Below, one piece after another: positions 7,625 through 17,074 of a DNA stretch of 64,000 bases. The position numbers were made by a program, and so were the translations under genes. The first letter of the stretch is position 1. Every line of letters begins with the position of its first letter. The notes under the pieces were generated by a model. The model did not search any database. It was not told where the DNA came from and saw only the letters and a program-made list of their open reading frames with translations. This DNA comes from Bacillus infantis NRRL B-14911. GTDB lineage: Bacteria > Bacillota > Bacilli > Bacillales > Cytobacillaceae. The stretch lies in NCBI RefSeq assembly GCF_000473245.1, contig NC_022524.1, positions 3,930,501 through 3,994,500 of the forward strand, in the 5' to 3' direction.

Positions 7625-9322
7625 ATGAAATTATCAATCAAGCAGAAATTAATAGGAAGCTTCCTAATTGTGTCCTTCATTTTTGGGATTGCATCCTTTA
7701 TTTCATACAAAAATATGAAAGACTCAAATGAATCTTATGATTATGTAGTTGAAACTGTTGCTGAAGTAAGGGCACTGACACAATCCATCCAGACAGACGC
7801 TGCTCTGCAGACAGGCTATTACCGTGCTTTCCTGTTATATGATGAAGACAGTGAAAGTTTCAGAGATATGATGAATCAGGCAAATGAAAGAATCAATGCT
7901 TCTATAGCCAAAGGAAGAGAGCTGGCTACCCTGCAGGAAACACAGGATCGATTTAACTCTATCCAGGAAGCAAATAAGAACTTCAAGGAATTGGCTAACC
8001 AAATCATGGATGACAGCAGCATAGATAAGGAGAAAGCAATTGCTGACGGCTTAAAATTAATTGTCCCTATCAGCAATAATCTGACAGAGAGCACGCTTTC
8101 TATGCATGATTGGCTGAAAGAAGACATTCTTGATGTTAAATTTAAAAAAACACAGGAACAATCCAGCAAAGCACGAATGTTATTGCTTTCTCTAAGCATA
8201 GCCGCTGCATTAATTGCTTTGGCCAGCGGGATTATTATCTCTGTGTTAATCACCAGGCCGATTGCGAAACTGGGCAGTCTGGCCAAGCAGGTAGCTGGCG
8301 GAAATTTAAACGTGGATACATTGAATTTAAAAAATAAAGATGAGATTTTTGATTTAAATCAATCTTTCGAGGAAATGAAAAATAATCTCAGAGACATGAT
8401 CAGCTCCATCTCTTCTAACTCTGATTTAGTGGCTGCATCTGCTGAGCAGCTGAATGCGAGTGCGGAACAGTCAACCATAGCCAGCGAAACAGTTTCATCT
8501 GCCATACAGGAAATTGCCGGTGGAGCCGAAACCACGACAATAAATCTGGAGAATAATTCAAAAGCCTTAAATGAAGTGCTTCAGGGCATTTTACATATCT
8601 CAGAAAGGTCAGCTAATGTGGCCGAGCTCTCAAGAAAGACAACTCAGGAGGCTGAAGAGGGGGAGAAACAGGTTACAGACAGCCTAGAGCAAATGAAGTT
8701 TATTCACCATTCCATCAAGCGATCAAACCGAGTGATATCTTCTTTATCCAGCCGTTCAAAAGAAATAGGTTCAATCTCTGATGTGATCAGCGGGATTGCT
8801 GATCAAACAAACCTGCTGGCTTTAAATGCGGCAATTGAAGCGGCAAGAGCCGGAGAGCATGGGAAAGGATTTGCAGTGGTAGCTGATGAAGTGCGCAAAT
8901 TAGCAGAGCAGTCTCAAGCATCAACAAAGAGTATCGCTGACCTGATTGCACTAATACAGCAGGATACAGAAGAATCAGTTAAAATCATGGATGAAGCTGT
9001 AATAAATGCAGAAGAAGGCGTAAAAGTTTCAGAGCAAACATCTGAAAAATTTGCCGGGATATTAAATAGCACCAGAAACATTACCCCTCTGATTGAACAG
9101 GTTACTGCCACTGTCCAGCAGATTACTGCCAGTATAGATGAAGCGACTAATGCAGCAATGGATATCTCGATGATGGCCCAGGAAAACGCATCAACTTCGG
9201 AAGAAGCTGCTGCATCAACAGAGGAACAGCTGGCATCAATGGAGGAAATCCATTCATCTGCCCAAGCATTGGCACAAATGGCTGAAGAATTGAAGCAGGT
9301 GGTAGATAAATTTAAAATCTAA
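7625..9322 (+). CDS. Methyl-accepting chemotaxis protein
   Basis: The 565-residue receptor has a membrane helix at about 8-27, an extracytoplasmic helical sensor region of about 155 residues, a second helix at about 184-206, a HAMP domain to about 260 and a long coiled-coil signalling domain. The highly conserved hairpin tip [20 protein letters not shown] is visible near residue 395. It passes ligand information to CheA/CheW. The ATG follows AAAAGGAG. The periplasmic part is a four-helix-bundle type; the ligand cannot be predicted. It is a single gene with its own terminator and a SigD-like promoter, an orphan receptor away from che genes. Confidence 0.93.
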   Translation: MKLSIKQKLIGSFLIVSFIFGIASFISYKNMKDSNESYDYVVETVAEVRALTQSIQTDAALQTGYYRAFLLYDEDSESFRDMMNQANERINASIAKGRELATLQETQDRFNSIQEANKNFKELANQIMDDSSIDKEKAIADGLKLIVPISNNLTESTLSMHDWLKEDILDVKFKKTQEQSSKARMLLLSLSIAAALIALASGIIISVLITRPIAKLGSLAKQVAGGNLNVDTLNLKNKDEIFDLNQSFEEMKNNLRDMISSISSNSDLVAASAEQLNASAEQSTIASETVSSAIQEIAGGAETTTINLENNSKALNEVLQGILHISERSANVAELSRKTTQEAEEGEKQVTDSLEQMKFIHHSIKRSNRVISSLSSRSKEIGSISDVISGIADQTNLLALNAAIEAARAGEHGKGFAVVADEVRKLAEQSQASTKSIADLIALIQQDTEESVKIMDEAVINAEEGVKVSEQTSEKFAGILNSTRNITPLIEQVTATVQQITASIDEATNAAMDISMMAQENASTSEEAAASTEEQLASMEEIHSSAQALAQMAEELKQVVDKFKI

Positions 9323-9337
9323 GCAGTGCTAGTAGAG

Positions 9338-9366
9338 CCACTCATATTTTATGGGTGGTTTTTTAT
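9338..9366 (+). terminator. Terminator of the chemoreceptor gene
   Basis: CCACTCATA and TATGGGTGG pair (one G-T) around a short T loop and are followed by a run of six T. Confidence 0.8.
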
Positions 9367-9422
9367 ATTTCTATGAGCCTGCTACAGACGGAATAAGTAA
9401 GCAGTTCATAAAGGCGAGCTTA

Positions 9423-9455
9423 TAAAGAAACACCGCCCTGCCTAGCAGGACGGTG
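9423..9455 (-). terminator. Terminator of the marR-MMPL operon
   Basis: CACCGCCCTGC/GCAGGACGGTG stem with a three-base loop; on the minus strand it is followed by TTTCTTTATAA. Confidence 0.75.
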
Positions 9456-9474
9456 CTCAAGAAGCTAACAGCTT

Positions 9475-12400
9475 TTATTCATTTGTTCCCCTTTTAAATG
9501 GCCACCAGTTTGCCTGGCCGAAGTTTTTCACCATCACCGGGATAAACAGAGGGAGGATGATGAACGCATACAACAGGAGTCCGACCAGGATGATCGAGGC
9601 AATCTGCAGCAATGACAGCATGCCGGATGGCATCATCGCCGCGAATGTACCGCCAAGGATGACAACTGCCGAGATGATGACAGTTCCCATCTTCTTCATC
9701 GCCATCAGCATCGCATCTGCTACAGAAAGGTCTTTATATTCATTGAAGCGGTCCATAAGGAAGATGCTGTAATCCACCCCAAGCGCAACAAGAATGACGA
9801 ACCCGAAGAACGGCACTGCCCAGCTGATGCCTGTATAGCCGAGAATATCCACGAAGATCACTTCGTTCATCGCCATGGACGTGTAATAAGTCAGGATCAG
9901 TGATCCGATAATATAGACTGGCATAATAATAGAACGGAACAGGAATACAAGAATGATAGAAATGCCGACGAGCATCAGCACGACTGTGCGGGAATAATCC
10001 TTGCCTGACATCTCATCAAGATCTGCGTTCGTACTTGTAATTCCGCCCAATGCCAATTTAGCATTTTCAAGCTTTGTATCCTTCGTCGCCCTCTCCACGG
10101 CATCCTTAATTTCCGGAACCTGATTGATGGCTTCATTTGAATACGGATTTGCTTCAAAAATAACATCCAGTGTCATCACTTTGCGGTCTTTTGACATATA
10201 AGCATCTACCGCCTGGTCGAAATCATCGCTTTCCAGGACTTCTTCCGGCAGATAGAATGCATTCAGGGAATCTGACTGCGACAGTCCGGACAGATAGTCC
10301 TGTGCAGAACCCAGTCCGTCTGATACCTGATTCAGCCCATCCACACTCTGATTAAGGCCGTCAGTCAGCTCACCCAGCTGGCCGCCGAGGCTGCCGAAGC
10401 CATCCAGCAGCTGCTTTTGGCCATCATTAACGCCTGCAAGTCCGTTTGACAGCTGCGGGAATCCATTGACAATCTGGCCCTGCCCGTCTGCCAGCTGTTC
10501 GAGGCCGGCCTGCTGCTGTTCGAGGCCGGTGATGATTTTCTGAAGTCCGCCGGCCAAATTCTGCTGGCCGCTGATCGCCTTGCCGAAGTTATCATTTGCC
10601 TTATTAAGTCCATTCTCTACGCCTGCCAGCCCGCCATTCAGCTGTGTCAAGCCTTCTGCCAGAGGTTTAATATTTGCCTGTACATTCTGCACAGTTCCTT
10701 TAATTTTTTTGTAAGAATCATTTTCAGCTATTCCTTGATAATTGTCTTCCAATATAGCAAAATCATCTGCTGTAATGCCTGCAAGAGCTTCTGAAAGACC
10801 GTTTAAACCTTCACCGATACCCTTATATTTAGCTTGCAGCCCACTTACTCCTTCGGCAGCTTCCTGATATCCTCCGAGTAATTTATTGTAATTTACAAGC
10901 AGCTCTTCCGCCCCAGCCTTTGTCTCCTCCAGCCCTTTTTTCAGCTCAGTGGATCCGGCTGTGCCCTGGCGGAGGCCGTCTTCAATTTTGGCCAAATTGG
11001 TTTGAATTTCAGAAAGGCCATTCTGAATTTCGCCTGTTCCTGATATCAATGTACCGATGCCTGAAACAGCCTGATCCAGCTCCGGCTCTGATTTAGACAG
11101 TTCGCTTCCTGCTTCCAGTAGCCCGTCGCTGATCTGTTCAAGTCCGTCTTTTCCTTCGCCCAGGCCATCTTCAAGGCTTTCGGCCTGCTTGGAGACGAAG
11201 AAATCTTCAATCGGCTCACCTGTCGGCCTTGTTACAGACCGGACAGTATCGACCAGGTCCACTTTTTCCAGCTCCTGGCTGATTTTTTCTGCGAGAGCGA
11301 TGTATTCAGCTGAATCCATCCGCTCATCGTTCTGGAGCACAATTTGCGTCGGCATCGATTCACCAGGGCCAAAGCTGCCGCTGATGGCATCAAATGCCTT
11401 GATGGACGGTACATCCCCGCTGATTTCCTCCAGGGAGTTATAGGAAAGATCTCCGTCATACACCACAAGGAACGGCACACAAACCGCCGCAACTATGAAC
11501 AGGGCAATGAATGGGCGTGCAAGCGAGAAGCGCCCGACAGTACCCCAAAGCTTGCTTTCACCATGTTCTGCCGTGCTTTTTGAAGGCCAGAAGATCTTTT
11601 GGCCGAGCACAGCCATAAAGAATGGCACTACCGTGAACAGGGCGATCAGCAGCAGCGCTACCCCTACGGCAACAGCTGAGGCTGACTGATACAGCTTAAA
11701 CTGGGAGAACCCGATGGCCGCAAAGCCGATCATAACCGCCAATCCGCTGAAAAATACGGTGCGGCCGGCATTCTTATACGTCGCAACAATCGCATCAGCC
11801 GTTGATTCACTTTGAGCCAATTCTTCTTTAAACCGGCTCAGCAGCAGGATACAGTAATCAGTCCCGATACCGAAAAGGACGGCCACCAGGAAGATCTGCG
11901 TATAGTTGGAAATCGGGAAATCCACTTTATCCACCAGGATCGATACAATCGATTGTGAAGCCAGATATGAAAATCCAACCGTCAGCAGCGGAATGACCGG
12001 CGCCACGATAGAGCGGAATACCAGGAACAAGACAACGAGGATGAACACAACGGTAATCCCCTCTGTTTTCTTCAGGCCTTCCTCAGAGCTGGTGGTCAGA
12101 TCTTCATTGATCATCCAGTTGCTCGTATAATAATGGTCAACATCCGCATCTTCAATGGTTTCATACAGAGCATCGCTCAGTTCGCCTGCTTCGCGGCCGT
12201 TCCAGCTGATGCTCAATGATGCGAGAATTGACTTCCCGTCATCGGAAACAAGCTGGTCTTTCAGGTTTTCTTCTGTAAAATGGGAGAGGATCTGCGTGAT
12301 CCCAAGCTCCTCTTTATTTGCTTCCAGATCATTGATGGCTTTCTCAGCTTCTTTGATCTGATCTGCCGACAGCTTTTTATCATCATGGAAAACAAGGGCC

Positions 12401-12606
12401 ACAGAGGTCTCATCGCCTCCGCCTTCCTGCTTCTGCACTTCGTCCATGATCTGGCCGGCCAGCTTGGAGGAGTATTCCTCCGGCACATCCACCTGCCCTT
12501 TTTCACGGACAAGATCAGCCATATTAGGGGCCAGGAAAAACAATCCGGCAATAACTGCGATCCACGCAATCAGGACAAACCATTTTCTCTTGATTATTGT
12601 ATACAC
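9475..12606 (-). CDS. MMPL/RND-superfamily exporter with coiled-coil insertion
   Basis: The 1043-residue protein has a first helix at about 8-26, a membrane block at about 180-370 and a second block at about 870-1020, the duplicated MMPL topology. Between them, residues about 470-800 are a low-complexity coiled region rich in GL and DGL repeats like those of YhgE/Pip proteins. MMPL proteins use the proton gradient to export lipids, surfactants or drugs. The GTG start at 12604-12606 follows GGAGGAATAGGC and sits two bases after the marR stop, so both genes are one operon. The substrate is not predictable; a surfactin- or drug-type efflux role fits the MarR control. Confidence 0.9.
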   Translation of the reverse strand: MYTIIKRKWFVLIAWIAVIAGLFFLAPNMADLVREKGQVDVPEEYSSKLAGQIMDEVQKQEGGGDETSVALVFHDDKKLSADQIKEAEKAINDLEANKEELGITQILSHFTEENLKDQLVSDDGKSILASLSISWNGREAGELSDALYETIEDADVDHYYTSNWMINEDLTTSSEEGLKKTEGITVVFILVVLFLVFRSIVAPVIPLLTVGFSYLASQSIVSILVDKVDFPISNYTQIFLVAVLFGIGTDYCILLLSRFKEELAQSESTADAIVATYKNAGRTVFFSGLAVMIGFAAIGFSQFKLYQSASAVAVGVALLLIALFTVVPFFMAVLGQKIFWPSKSTAEHGESKLWGTVGRFSLARPFIALFIVAAVCVPFLVVYDGDLSYNSLEEISGDVPSIKAFDAISGSFGPGESMPTQIVLQNDERMDSAEYIALAEKISQELEKVDLVDTVRSVTRPTGEPIEDFFVSKQAESLEDGLGEGKDGLEQISDGLLEAGSELSKSEPELDQAVSGIGTLISGTGEIQNGLSEIQTNLAKIEDGLRQGTAGSTELKKGLEETKAGAEELLVNYNKLLGGYQEAAEGVSGLQAKYKGIGEGLNGLSEALAGITADDFAILEDNYQGIAENDSYKKIKGTVQNVQANIKPLAEGLTQLNGGLAGVENGLNKANDNFGKAISGQQNLAGGLQKIITGLEQQQAGLEQLADGQGQIVNGFPQLSNGLAGVNDGQKQLLDGFGSLGGQLGELTDGLNQSVDGLNQVSDGLGSAQDYLSGLSQSDSLNAFYLPEEVLESDDFDQAVDAYMSKDRKVMTLDVIFEANPYSNEAINQVPEIKDAVERATKDTKLENAKLALGGITSTNADLDEMSGKDYSRTVVLMLVGISIILVFLFRSIIMPVYIIGSLILTYYTSMAMNEVIFVDILGYTGISWAVPFFGFVILVALGVDYSIFLMDRFNEYKDLSVADAMLMAMKKMGTVIISAVVILGGTFAAMMPSGMLSLLQIASIILVGLLLYAFIILPLFIPVMVKNFGQANWWPFKRGTNE

Positions 12607-12608
12607 GC

Positions 12609-13070
12609 CTATTCCTCCACCTGTTGATCTTTAATTTCAAGCAGAATACTGCCCAGTTTTTCATAAGTTGTGATAAACTGCTCTATCTCCTGCTGGTCAA
12701 ATTTTTTGATAAAAGATTCAACCAGCTTGTTGATGCGCTCTTCCGTTTCCGAAAAAAGCTCCCTGCCTTTTTCAGAAAGCGTCAAGTACACGACCCTGCG
12801 GTCTTTTTCATCACGTGTCCGTTCGATCAGGCCCTTCTCAAACAGTCTGTTGATGATGGCTGTGATCGCACTTTTTTTTACATCGAACACCTCAGCCAAT
12901 TCCGTTGACGTGCAGTTCTCTGAATGGTGGATGTATCTGAGCGTGTAATGCTGGTCATTTGTCAGTTCATCCCCGAGCTGGCACTTTACCAGGTTTTCGC
13001 CCGTCTTGTTTACTGAGAAGGAAACGGATATGTACCGGTCCACTAAGTCTTTTATATTCTCATGCGGCAT
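12609..13070 (-). CDS. MarR family transcriptional regulator
   Basis: The 153-residue protein has the MarR winged helix: recognition region STELAEVFDVKKSAITAIIN at about 54-73 and wing residues RTRDEKDRRVVYLTLSEKG at about 83-101. Helices at both ends form the dimer interface. ATG at 13068-13070 is preceded by GGGAGAGG. It is the first gene of a two-gene operon with the MMPL exporter and probably represses it. A promoter with a consensus -35 and a 16 bp direct repeat lies directly upstream. Confidence 0.92.
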   Translation of the reverse strand: MPHENIKDLVDRYISVSFSVNKTGENLVKCQLGDELTNDQHYTLRYIHHSENCTSTELAEVFDVKKSAITAIINRLFEKGLIERTRDEKDRRVVYLTLSEKGRELFSETEERINKLVESFIKKFDQQEIEQFITTYEKLGSILLEIKDQQVEE

Positions 13071-13097
13071 GCATTATTCACCTCTCCCGCTATAAAG

Positions 13098-13157
13098 TTC
13101 TACCCTTTAATAATTCAACACTTTAACTAATTTATCTTAATTGTATTTTTCTGTCAA
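13098..13157 (-). promoter_or_regulatory. Promoter and direct-repeat candidate operator of marR-MMPL
   Basis: On the minus strand TTGACA (13152-13157) and TAAATT (13129-13134) are 17 bp apart. Downstream of the -10, TTAAAGTGTTGAA and TTAAAGGGTAGAA (13114-13126 and 13098-13110) form a direct repeat with 16 bp period and two mismatches, positioned to bind a repressor over the start of transcription. Confidence 0.6.
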
Positions 13158-13256
13158 GGGGGAGTTTTTGAGTAAAAAATTGAACTCAAATGGATTTCCT
13201 ATAATTGAACTATTTCTGTAAAAAAAGAGGTTTTTCAGGTATCTGCTTGTTATGGG

Positions 13257-13388
13257 TGTTGATTTCCGTTCCAGGCACTTCGCTTTCCGCGGGGCGGAGT
13301 TAAGCCTCCTCACGCTGCGCGCTGCGGGGTCTCAACATTTCCGCTGCAATCCCGCTGGAGTCTTCGTGCCTTCCACTGCAATCAACAG
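13257..13388 (-). repeat. Copy A of a ~130 bp palindromic intergenic repeat
   Basis: This copy is in the opposite orientation to the three copies near the right end (62682, 62872, 63936). Read on the minus strand it starts CTGTTGAT, continues with GGAAGGCACGAAGACTCC and ends CGAAGTGCCTGGAACG then ATCAAC. Ends and inner blocks are inverted (TGTTGAT/ATCAACA, GGCAC/GTGCC), giving a long hairpin. No open frame is supported. Confidence 0.9.
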
Positions 13389-13440
13389 GTTTTTGAAACT
13401 CGTTTAGCTATGTAACCAAGGCTATTGAACAATCACTAAA

Positions 13441-13477
13441 CAAAAAAAAGAGGTACGGAATGAGATTATTCCGTACC
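13441..13477 (-). terminator. Terminator of the OpuF-type operon
   Basis: A 10 bp stem GGTACGGAAT/ATTCCGTACC with a six-base loop is followed on the minus strand by CTC and eight T. It is the strongest terminator in this part of the window. Confidence 0.88.
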
Positions 13478-13496
13478 CCTGCTGTCTTTTATTTGC

Positions 13497-15050
13497 TTAG
13501 TCGATTAGGTTTTTCTGTTTCAGAAAGTCGATTGCTACTTCGCGCGGGTTTTCTTTGTCGAGGTCGACTCTGGCATTCATTTCAGCCATTTCTTCCTCGG
13601 AAATCTGGTTGCCGAGCCTGTTGATGACTTCTTCAAGCTCTGGATATTTTGCCAGTGTTTCCTGGCGGATGATTGGTGCTGCATAGTATGGCGGGAAGAA
13701 TTGCCTGTCATCTTCAAGCACCTTCAGGCCGAAGCGGACAATCCGCCCGTCTGTGGTAAAGGCAGGGATGGCATCTACTTCCCCTTCCTGTACAGCGGAG
13801 TACATCAGGTTTGCATCCAATGTCCGCTTTTCGCTGAAATCGAGATTATATGTCTCAGTGAAAGCGGTGAATCCATCCTCACGCTCGTAAAAATCTGCAG
13901 GACCCCCAAATCGGAGCTCCGAGGACACAGGAGAAAGGTCGGAAATTTTTTCAGCACCATACTCGCTGTCGGTTTCCTGATTGACTGCGAGGGCATATGT
14001 GTTCTGGAATCCTAGAGGCTCCATCCACTCCAGCTGATATTCTTCGCTGTAGCCTTTCTTTACTTTGTTATATATATCCTCAGGGCTGTCCTCCGGGTTA
14101 TAGGATTCCTTCATGATCGTCAGGAGACCCGTCCCCGTATAGTCCACATACATATCAATATCGCCTTTTCGGAGGGCCTGGGTCAGGATTGGAGTGTCGC
14201 CGAGCCCTTCCTGCACCCTGACATTATAATCTGTCTGATCTTTGATATATTCAGAAAGGATATGAGGGAGGATATACTGCTCTGTCCATCTCTTCCCGCC
14301 GAGGACAATGGTATCTTCCTCATTGCCGCCCCTGAGTCCAAAGAACAATGCCAGCGCAGCAATAGGAATAAGGACAAAGGAGATCTTCTTCCAGTTCACC
14401 TTTCTGCCTCTGCGCGGGTCGGTGGCAATTTCAATTCTTTTCAGGATCAAATCAATCACAATCGCAAGGACGGCTGCCGGTATCGCACCTGCAAGCACAA
14501 GCTCATTGCGGGCAGTGGAAAGGCCCCTGTATATCAAGTCCCCGAGACCGCCTGCCCCAATGAAGGCGGCGAGGGTCGCCACACCGATTGTCAGAACGGC
14601 TGCTGTCCTGAGGCCTGCCATAATGATCGGCAATGCAAGAGGAAGCTCAATCATCCTGAGGATCTGGTTGCTTGTCATCCCCATGCCGCGTCCTGCCTCA
14701 ACGGCAGACTGGTCTACACCATTGATGCCTGTATATGTATTTCTTAAAAGAGGCAGCAAAGCATACACAGTCAGGGCGATGATCGCCGTTACATTTCCTA
14801 TCCCGAACAGGGGAAGCAAGAATCCGAACAGCGCAAGGCTCGGGATCGTCTGAAAGATGGATGTAACGCCAATGATCGGCTCAGCCAGCTTCTTCCTCCG
14901 CGAAATAAAGATGCCCAAAGGCAGGGATATCGCTGCTGCTATCACAATGGAAACAACCGACAAAAATAAGTGCTGCTGAAGGGCTTCCAGAATTTCAGGC
15001 CATCTATTTTTAAAAATATCAACAACGAGTACAAAGAAATTATCATTCAT
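13497..15050 (-). CDS. opuFB: Osmoprotectant ABC transporter fused permease/substrate-binding protein (OpuFB type)
   Basis: Residues about 15-215 are a six-helix MetI-like permease domain with the EAA-type loop VEAGRGMGMTSNQILRMIEL. Residues about 240-515 are a type F substrate-binding domain, beginning IVLGGKRWTEQYILPHI. The TEQ motif and scattered tyrosines (YVDYTGTG, NTYALAV, FPPYYAAP) are typical of quaternary-ammonium binding cages. Such fusions tether the binding domain to the outer membrane face, as in OpuF of B. infantis. It starts ATG inside the end of the ATPase gene (8 bp overlap ATGAATGA). Glycine betaine, proline betaine or a related compound is the likely substrate; the exact ligand is inference. 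Confidence 0.82.
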   Translation of the reverse strand: MNDNFFVLVVDIFKNRWPEILEALQQHLFLSVVSIVIAAAISLPLGIFISRRKKLAEPIIGVTSIFQTIPSLALFGFLLPLFGIGNVTAIIALTVYALLPLLRNTYTGINGVDQSAVEAGRGMGMTSNQILRMIELPLALPIIMAGLRTAAVLTIGVATLAAFIGAGGLGDLIYRGLSTARNELVLAGAIPAAVLAIVIDLILKRIEIATDPRRGRKVNWKKISFVLIPIAALALFFGLRGGNEEDTIVLGGKRWTEQYILPHILSEYIKDQTDYNVRVQEGLGDTPILTQALRKGDIDMYVDYTGTGLLTIMKESYNPEDSPEDIYNKVKKGYSEEYQLEWMEPLGFQNTYALAVNQETDSEYGAEKISDLSPVSSELRFGGPADFYEREDGFTAFTETYNLDFSEKRTLDANLMYSAVQEGEVDAIPAFTTDGRIVRFGLKVLEDDRQFFPPYYAAPIIRQETLAKYPELEEVINRLGNQISEEEMAEMNARVDLDKENPREVAIDFLKQKNLID

Positions 15051-16188
15051 TTATAGTGCCCCCTTCAGCCGGTGATGAAATTTTCATCCCCGCCAGGCCT
15101 CTCATCATCGTGGACCTTGTGATAAGCCCGGCAAGCTTTCCGCCCTCAAGGACGGGAATGTAAAGGGACCCTTTGGCAAACAGCTCAGCAACCTCATTAT
15201 AAGGTGCATCAACGAGTACTGACTGATAGTCCGCGCTCATAATATCGCCAAGCGTTTTTTCTTCCTCGGCGTAATTTTTTTCGACATCATCAATGGTTGC
15301 AATGCCAAGGAGCTCATTCTCGCCATTTACTACAAAAAGTGAGTCAACCTTATATGTCTTCATCGTTTTCAACGCCTGTGCCAGACCTCTGCCGGGACGC
15401 GCTGTAATGACCTTCCTGAGCATCAGGTCAGCAGCAGCAGGCTGCCCGTTCTCAGCATCATTCAGGCGGTCTTCGCCGATGAAGCCTTTGACAAACTCAT
15501 TCTTTGGATAACGCAGAATTCTTTCCGGCGTATCGAACTGGATGATCTCGCCGTCTTTTAAAATGGCAATCCGGTCGGCGATTTTAATGGCCTCATCCAT
15601 ATCGTGGGTGACAAACACAATGGTCTTTTTGATGGTTTCCTGCAGCTTGACCAGCTCATCCTGCAGCTGCTCACGGCTGATCGGATCCAGTGCGCTGAAA
15701 GGCTCGTCCATAAGGATGATGGGCGGTTCTGCCGCCAGGGCGCGGATAACGCCTACACGCTGCTGCTGTCCGCCCGACAGCTCGCCGGGGAACCGGGTCC
15801 GGTATTCTTTCGGATCCAGGCCGACAAGCTCCAGTAATTCGTCCACTTTATCGGAGTACTGCTCCTTTTCCCAGCCTTTAAGCCTCGGAACAAGTGTAAT
15901 ATTATCTTCAATGGTCATATGGGGAAGCAGGCCGATCTGCTGGATCACATAGCCGATATCCCTGCGCAGCTTCACAGGATCCTTTTTGGATATGTCTTCT
16001 CCATTGATAAAAATCTGGCCGCTGGACGGCTCAATAAGCCGGTTGATCATTTTCATGGTTGTCGTCTTTCCGCAGCCGCTCGGCCCGATCAGGGCAACCA
16101 GTTCCCCTTCTTCTATATGGAAATCAATATCCTTGAGGGCAACAAAGCCATCCGGATATTTCTTTCCTACATGCTTAAACGTAATCAA
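15043..16188 (-). CDS. opuFA: Osmoprotectant ABC transporter ATP-binding protein with two CBS domains (OpuFA type)
   Basis: The 381-residue ATPase has Walker A GPSGCGKTT, signature LSGGQQQRVGV, Walker B IILMDEPFSALDP and switch His in VFVTHDMDEA. After about residue 255 come two CBS motifs (about 258-310 and 315-370), which in OpuA/OpuC ATPases sense ionic strength or nucleotides. The start is TTG at 16186-16188 with a weak AAGAGG site. It is coupled by an 8 bp overlap to the fused permease/binding protein downstream and forms a complete two-gene importer. Confidence 0.85.
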   Translation of the reverse strand: MITFKHVGKKYPDGFVALKDIDFHIEEGELVALIGPSGCGKTTTMKMINRLIEPSSGQIFINGEDISKKDPVKLRRDIGYVIQQIGLLPHMTIEDNITLVPRLKGWEKEQYSDKVDELLELVGLDPKEYRTRFPGELSGGQQQRVGVIRALAAEPPIILMDEPFSALDPISREQLQDELVKLQETIKKTIVFVTHDMDEAIKIADRIAILKDGEIIQFDTPERILRYPKNEFVKGFIGEDRLNDAENGQPAAADLMLRKVITARPGRGLAQALKTMKTYKVDSLFVVNGENELLGIATIDDVEKNYAEEEKTLGDIMSADYQSVLVDAPYNEVAELFAKGSLYIPVLEGGKLAGLITRSTMMRGLAGMKISSPAEGGTINE

Positions 16189-17046
16189 TAATCAACGCCT
16201 CTTTCATTATGTAGTGCTGCTAGGTTTAACATGCCCAAAACAGGCAGCTTGAATGAATGCACAGAAAAAACAGGCTGTAGCTTCATAAGCAGCCAGGTGT
16301 ATACTATTGGATTTGCAAAATGGTATTAGACAAGAGTTCTGCGATTAGCAGATGCAGATAAATGCGGGAATTTCAAAGACAGGTAGATCCTGAAAGATTG
16401 ATTTGCCTTATATGGCGCTGAGGATTTTGGCCATAAAATCGCGGATTCAGCAAATCAATGTATTGAGCAGGCGTTCGCCGTTCCCAAATACTCAGCAGCA
16501 TGATGCGGTGGAGACCGCCAGAGCTGCCTGCCCTAAACAGGGCTGATGCAAAAAAATGAAATCCCAATAGCAATAATTCTTTGTAGCCTTCCCTCCTTTA
16601 TATAGTCCAACTTTTTACCCATCTCTATTTAATTGTAAACATAAATGACACAGTTTTTCAAATTTATTTGAAATAACGACTGTTTTAACTTGATCCTGAA
16701 TTCAATTTTCAGTGGTTTCTTAGTGAATGAAGCTGCGATTTAAAAACACAGCACAATATCTGCCAGCTTATATATTGTTTTTTAATCAAACGGACATGGA
16801 TTCTACCAAATCCGACTTTAATTTCACCAATTGAGCATATATTCTACCAAATTGGGCAAGGATTCCACCGAATCGGCCAAATATTCTGCCGATTGAATAT
16901 CTCCCCTGCTAAACAGACTCTTTTTCACCAGCCATTACCTCATCTGCACGCCACGCCATTTATTTGCCAATTAATCACCATCAGCCAGCTCTTCCTTGTT
17001 GGAATCCAGCACGTTTACCGCAATTTCAGTCCCGGCTTAATAAACC
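16189..17046. other. 858 bp intergenic region without a supported gene
   Basis: The longest frame (66 codons on the minus strand, 16373-16573) has no ribosome site, and its translation resembles no family I know. The leader of the opuFA operon must lie near 16200-16330. The only clear structure is the 21 bp tandem array at 16800-16903, reported separately. Confidence 0.6.
16800..16903. repeat. Tandem array 1: five 20-21 bp units
   Basis: Five consecutive units begin at 16800, 16821, 16841, 16862 and 16883. Consensus start is ATTCTACCAAATTGGGCA, with ATTYYACC as the best kept word. It is related in word and period to array 3 at 48652-48766. Confidence 0.85.
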
Positions 17047-17071
17047 AAAAAAGGCCGCCATGAAGGCAGCC
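17047..17071 (-). terminator. Terminator of the GGDEF gene
   Basis: GGCTGCC/GGCGGCC stem (one mismatch) with a five-base loop, followed on the minus strand by six T. Confidence 0.75.
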
Positions 17072-17074
17072 AGG

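Noticed and set aside
13257-13388. Coding of a small protein by the palindromic repeat
   Set aside because: Frames through the repeat differ between copies, while the conserved property is base pairing.
14308-14853. 181-codon open frame opposite the permease part of opuFB
   Set aside because: Mirror of a real coding frame; the composition (Ala, Arg, Ser) reflects reverse-complement membrane codons.
16373-16573. 66-codon minus-strand frame in the gene desert
   Set aside because: No ribosome site, no family resemblance, and random-looking residues.
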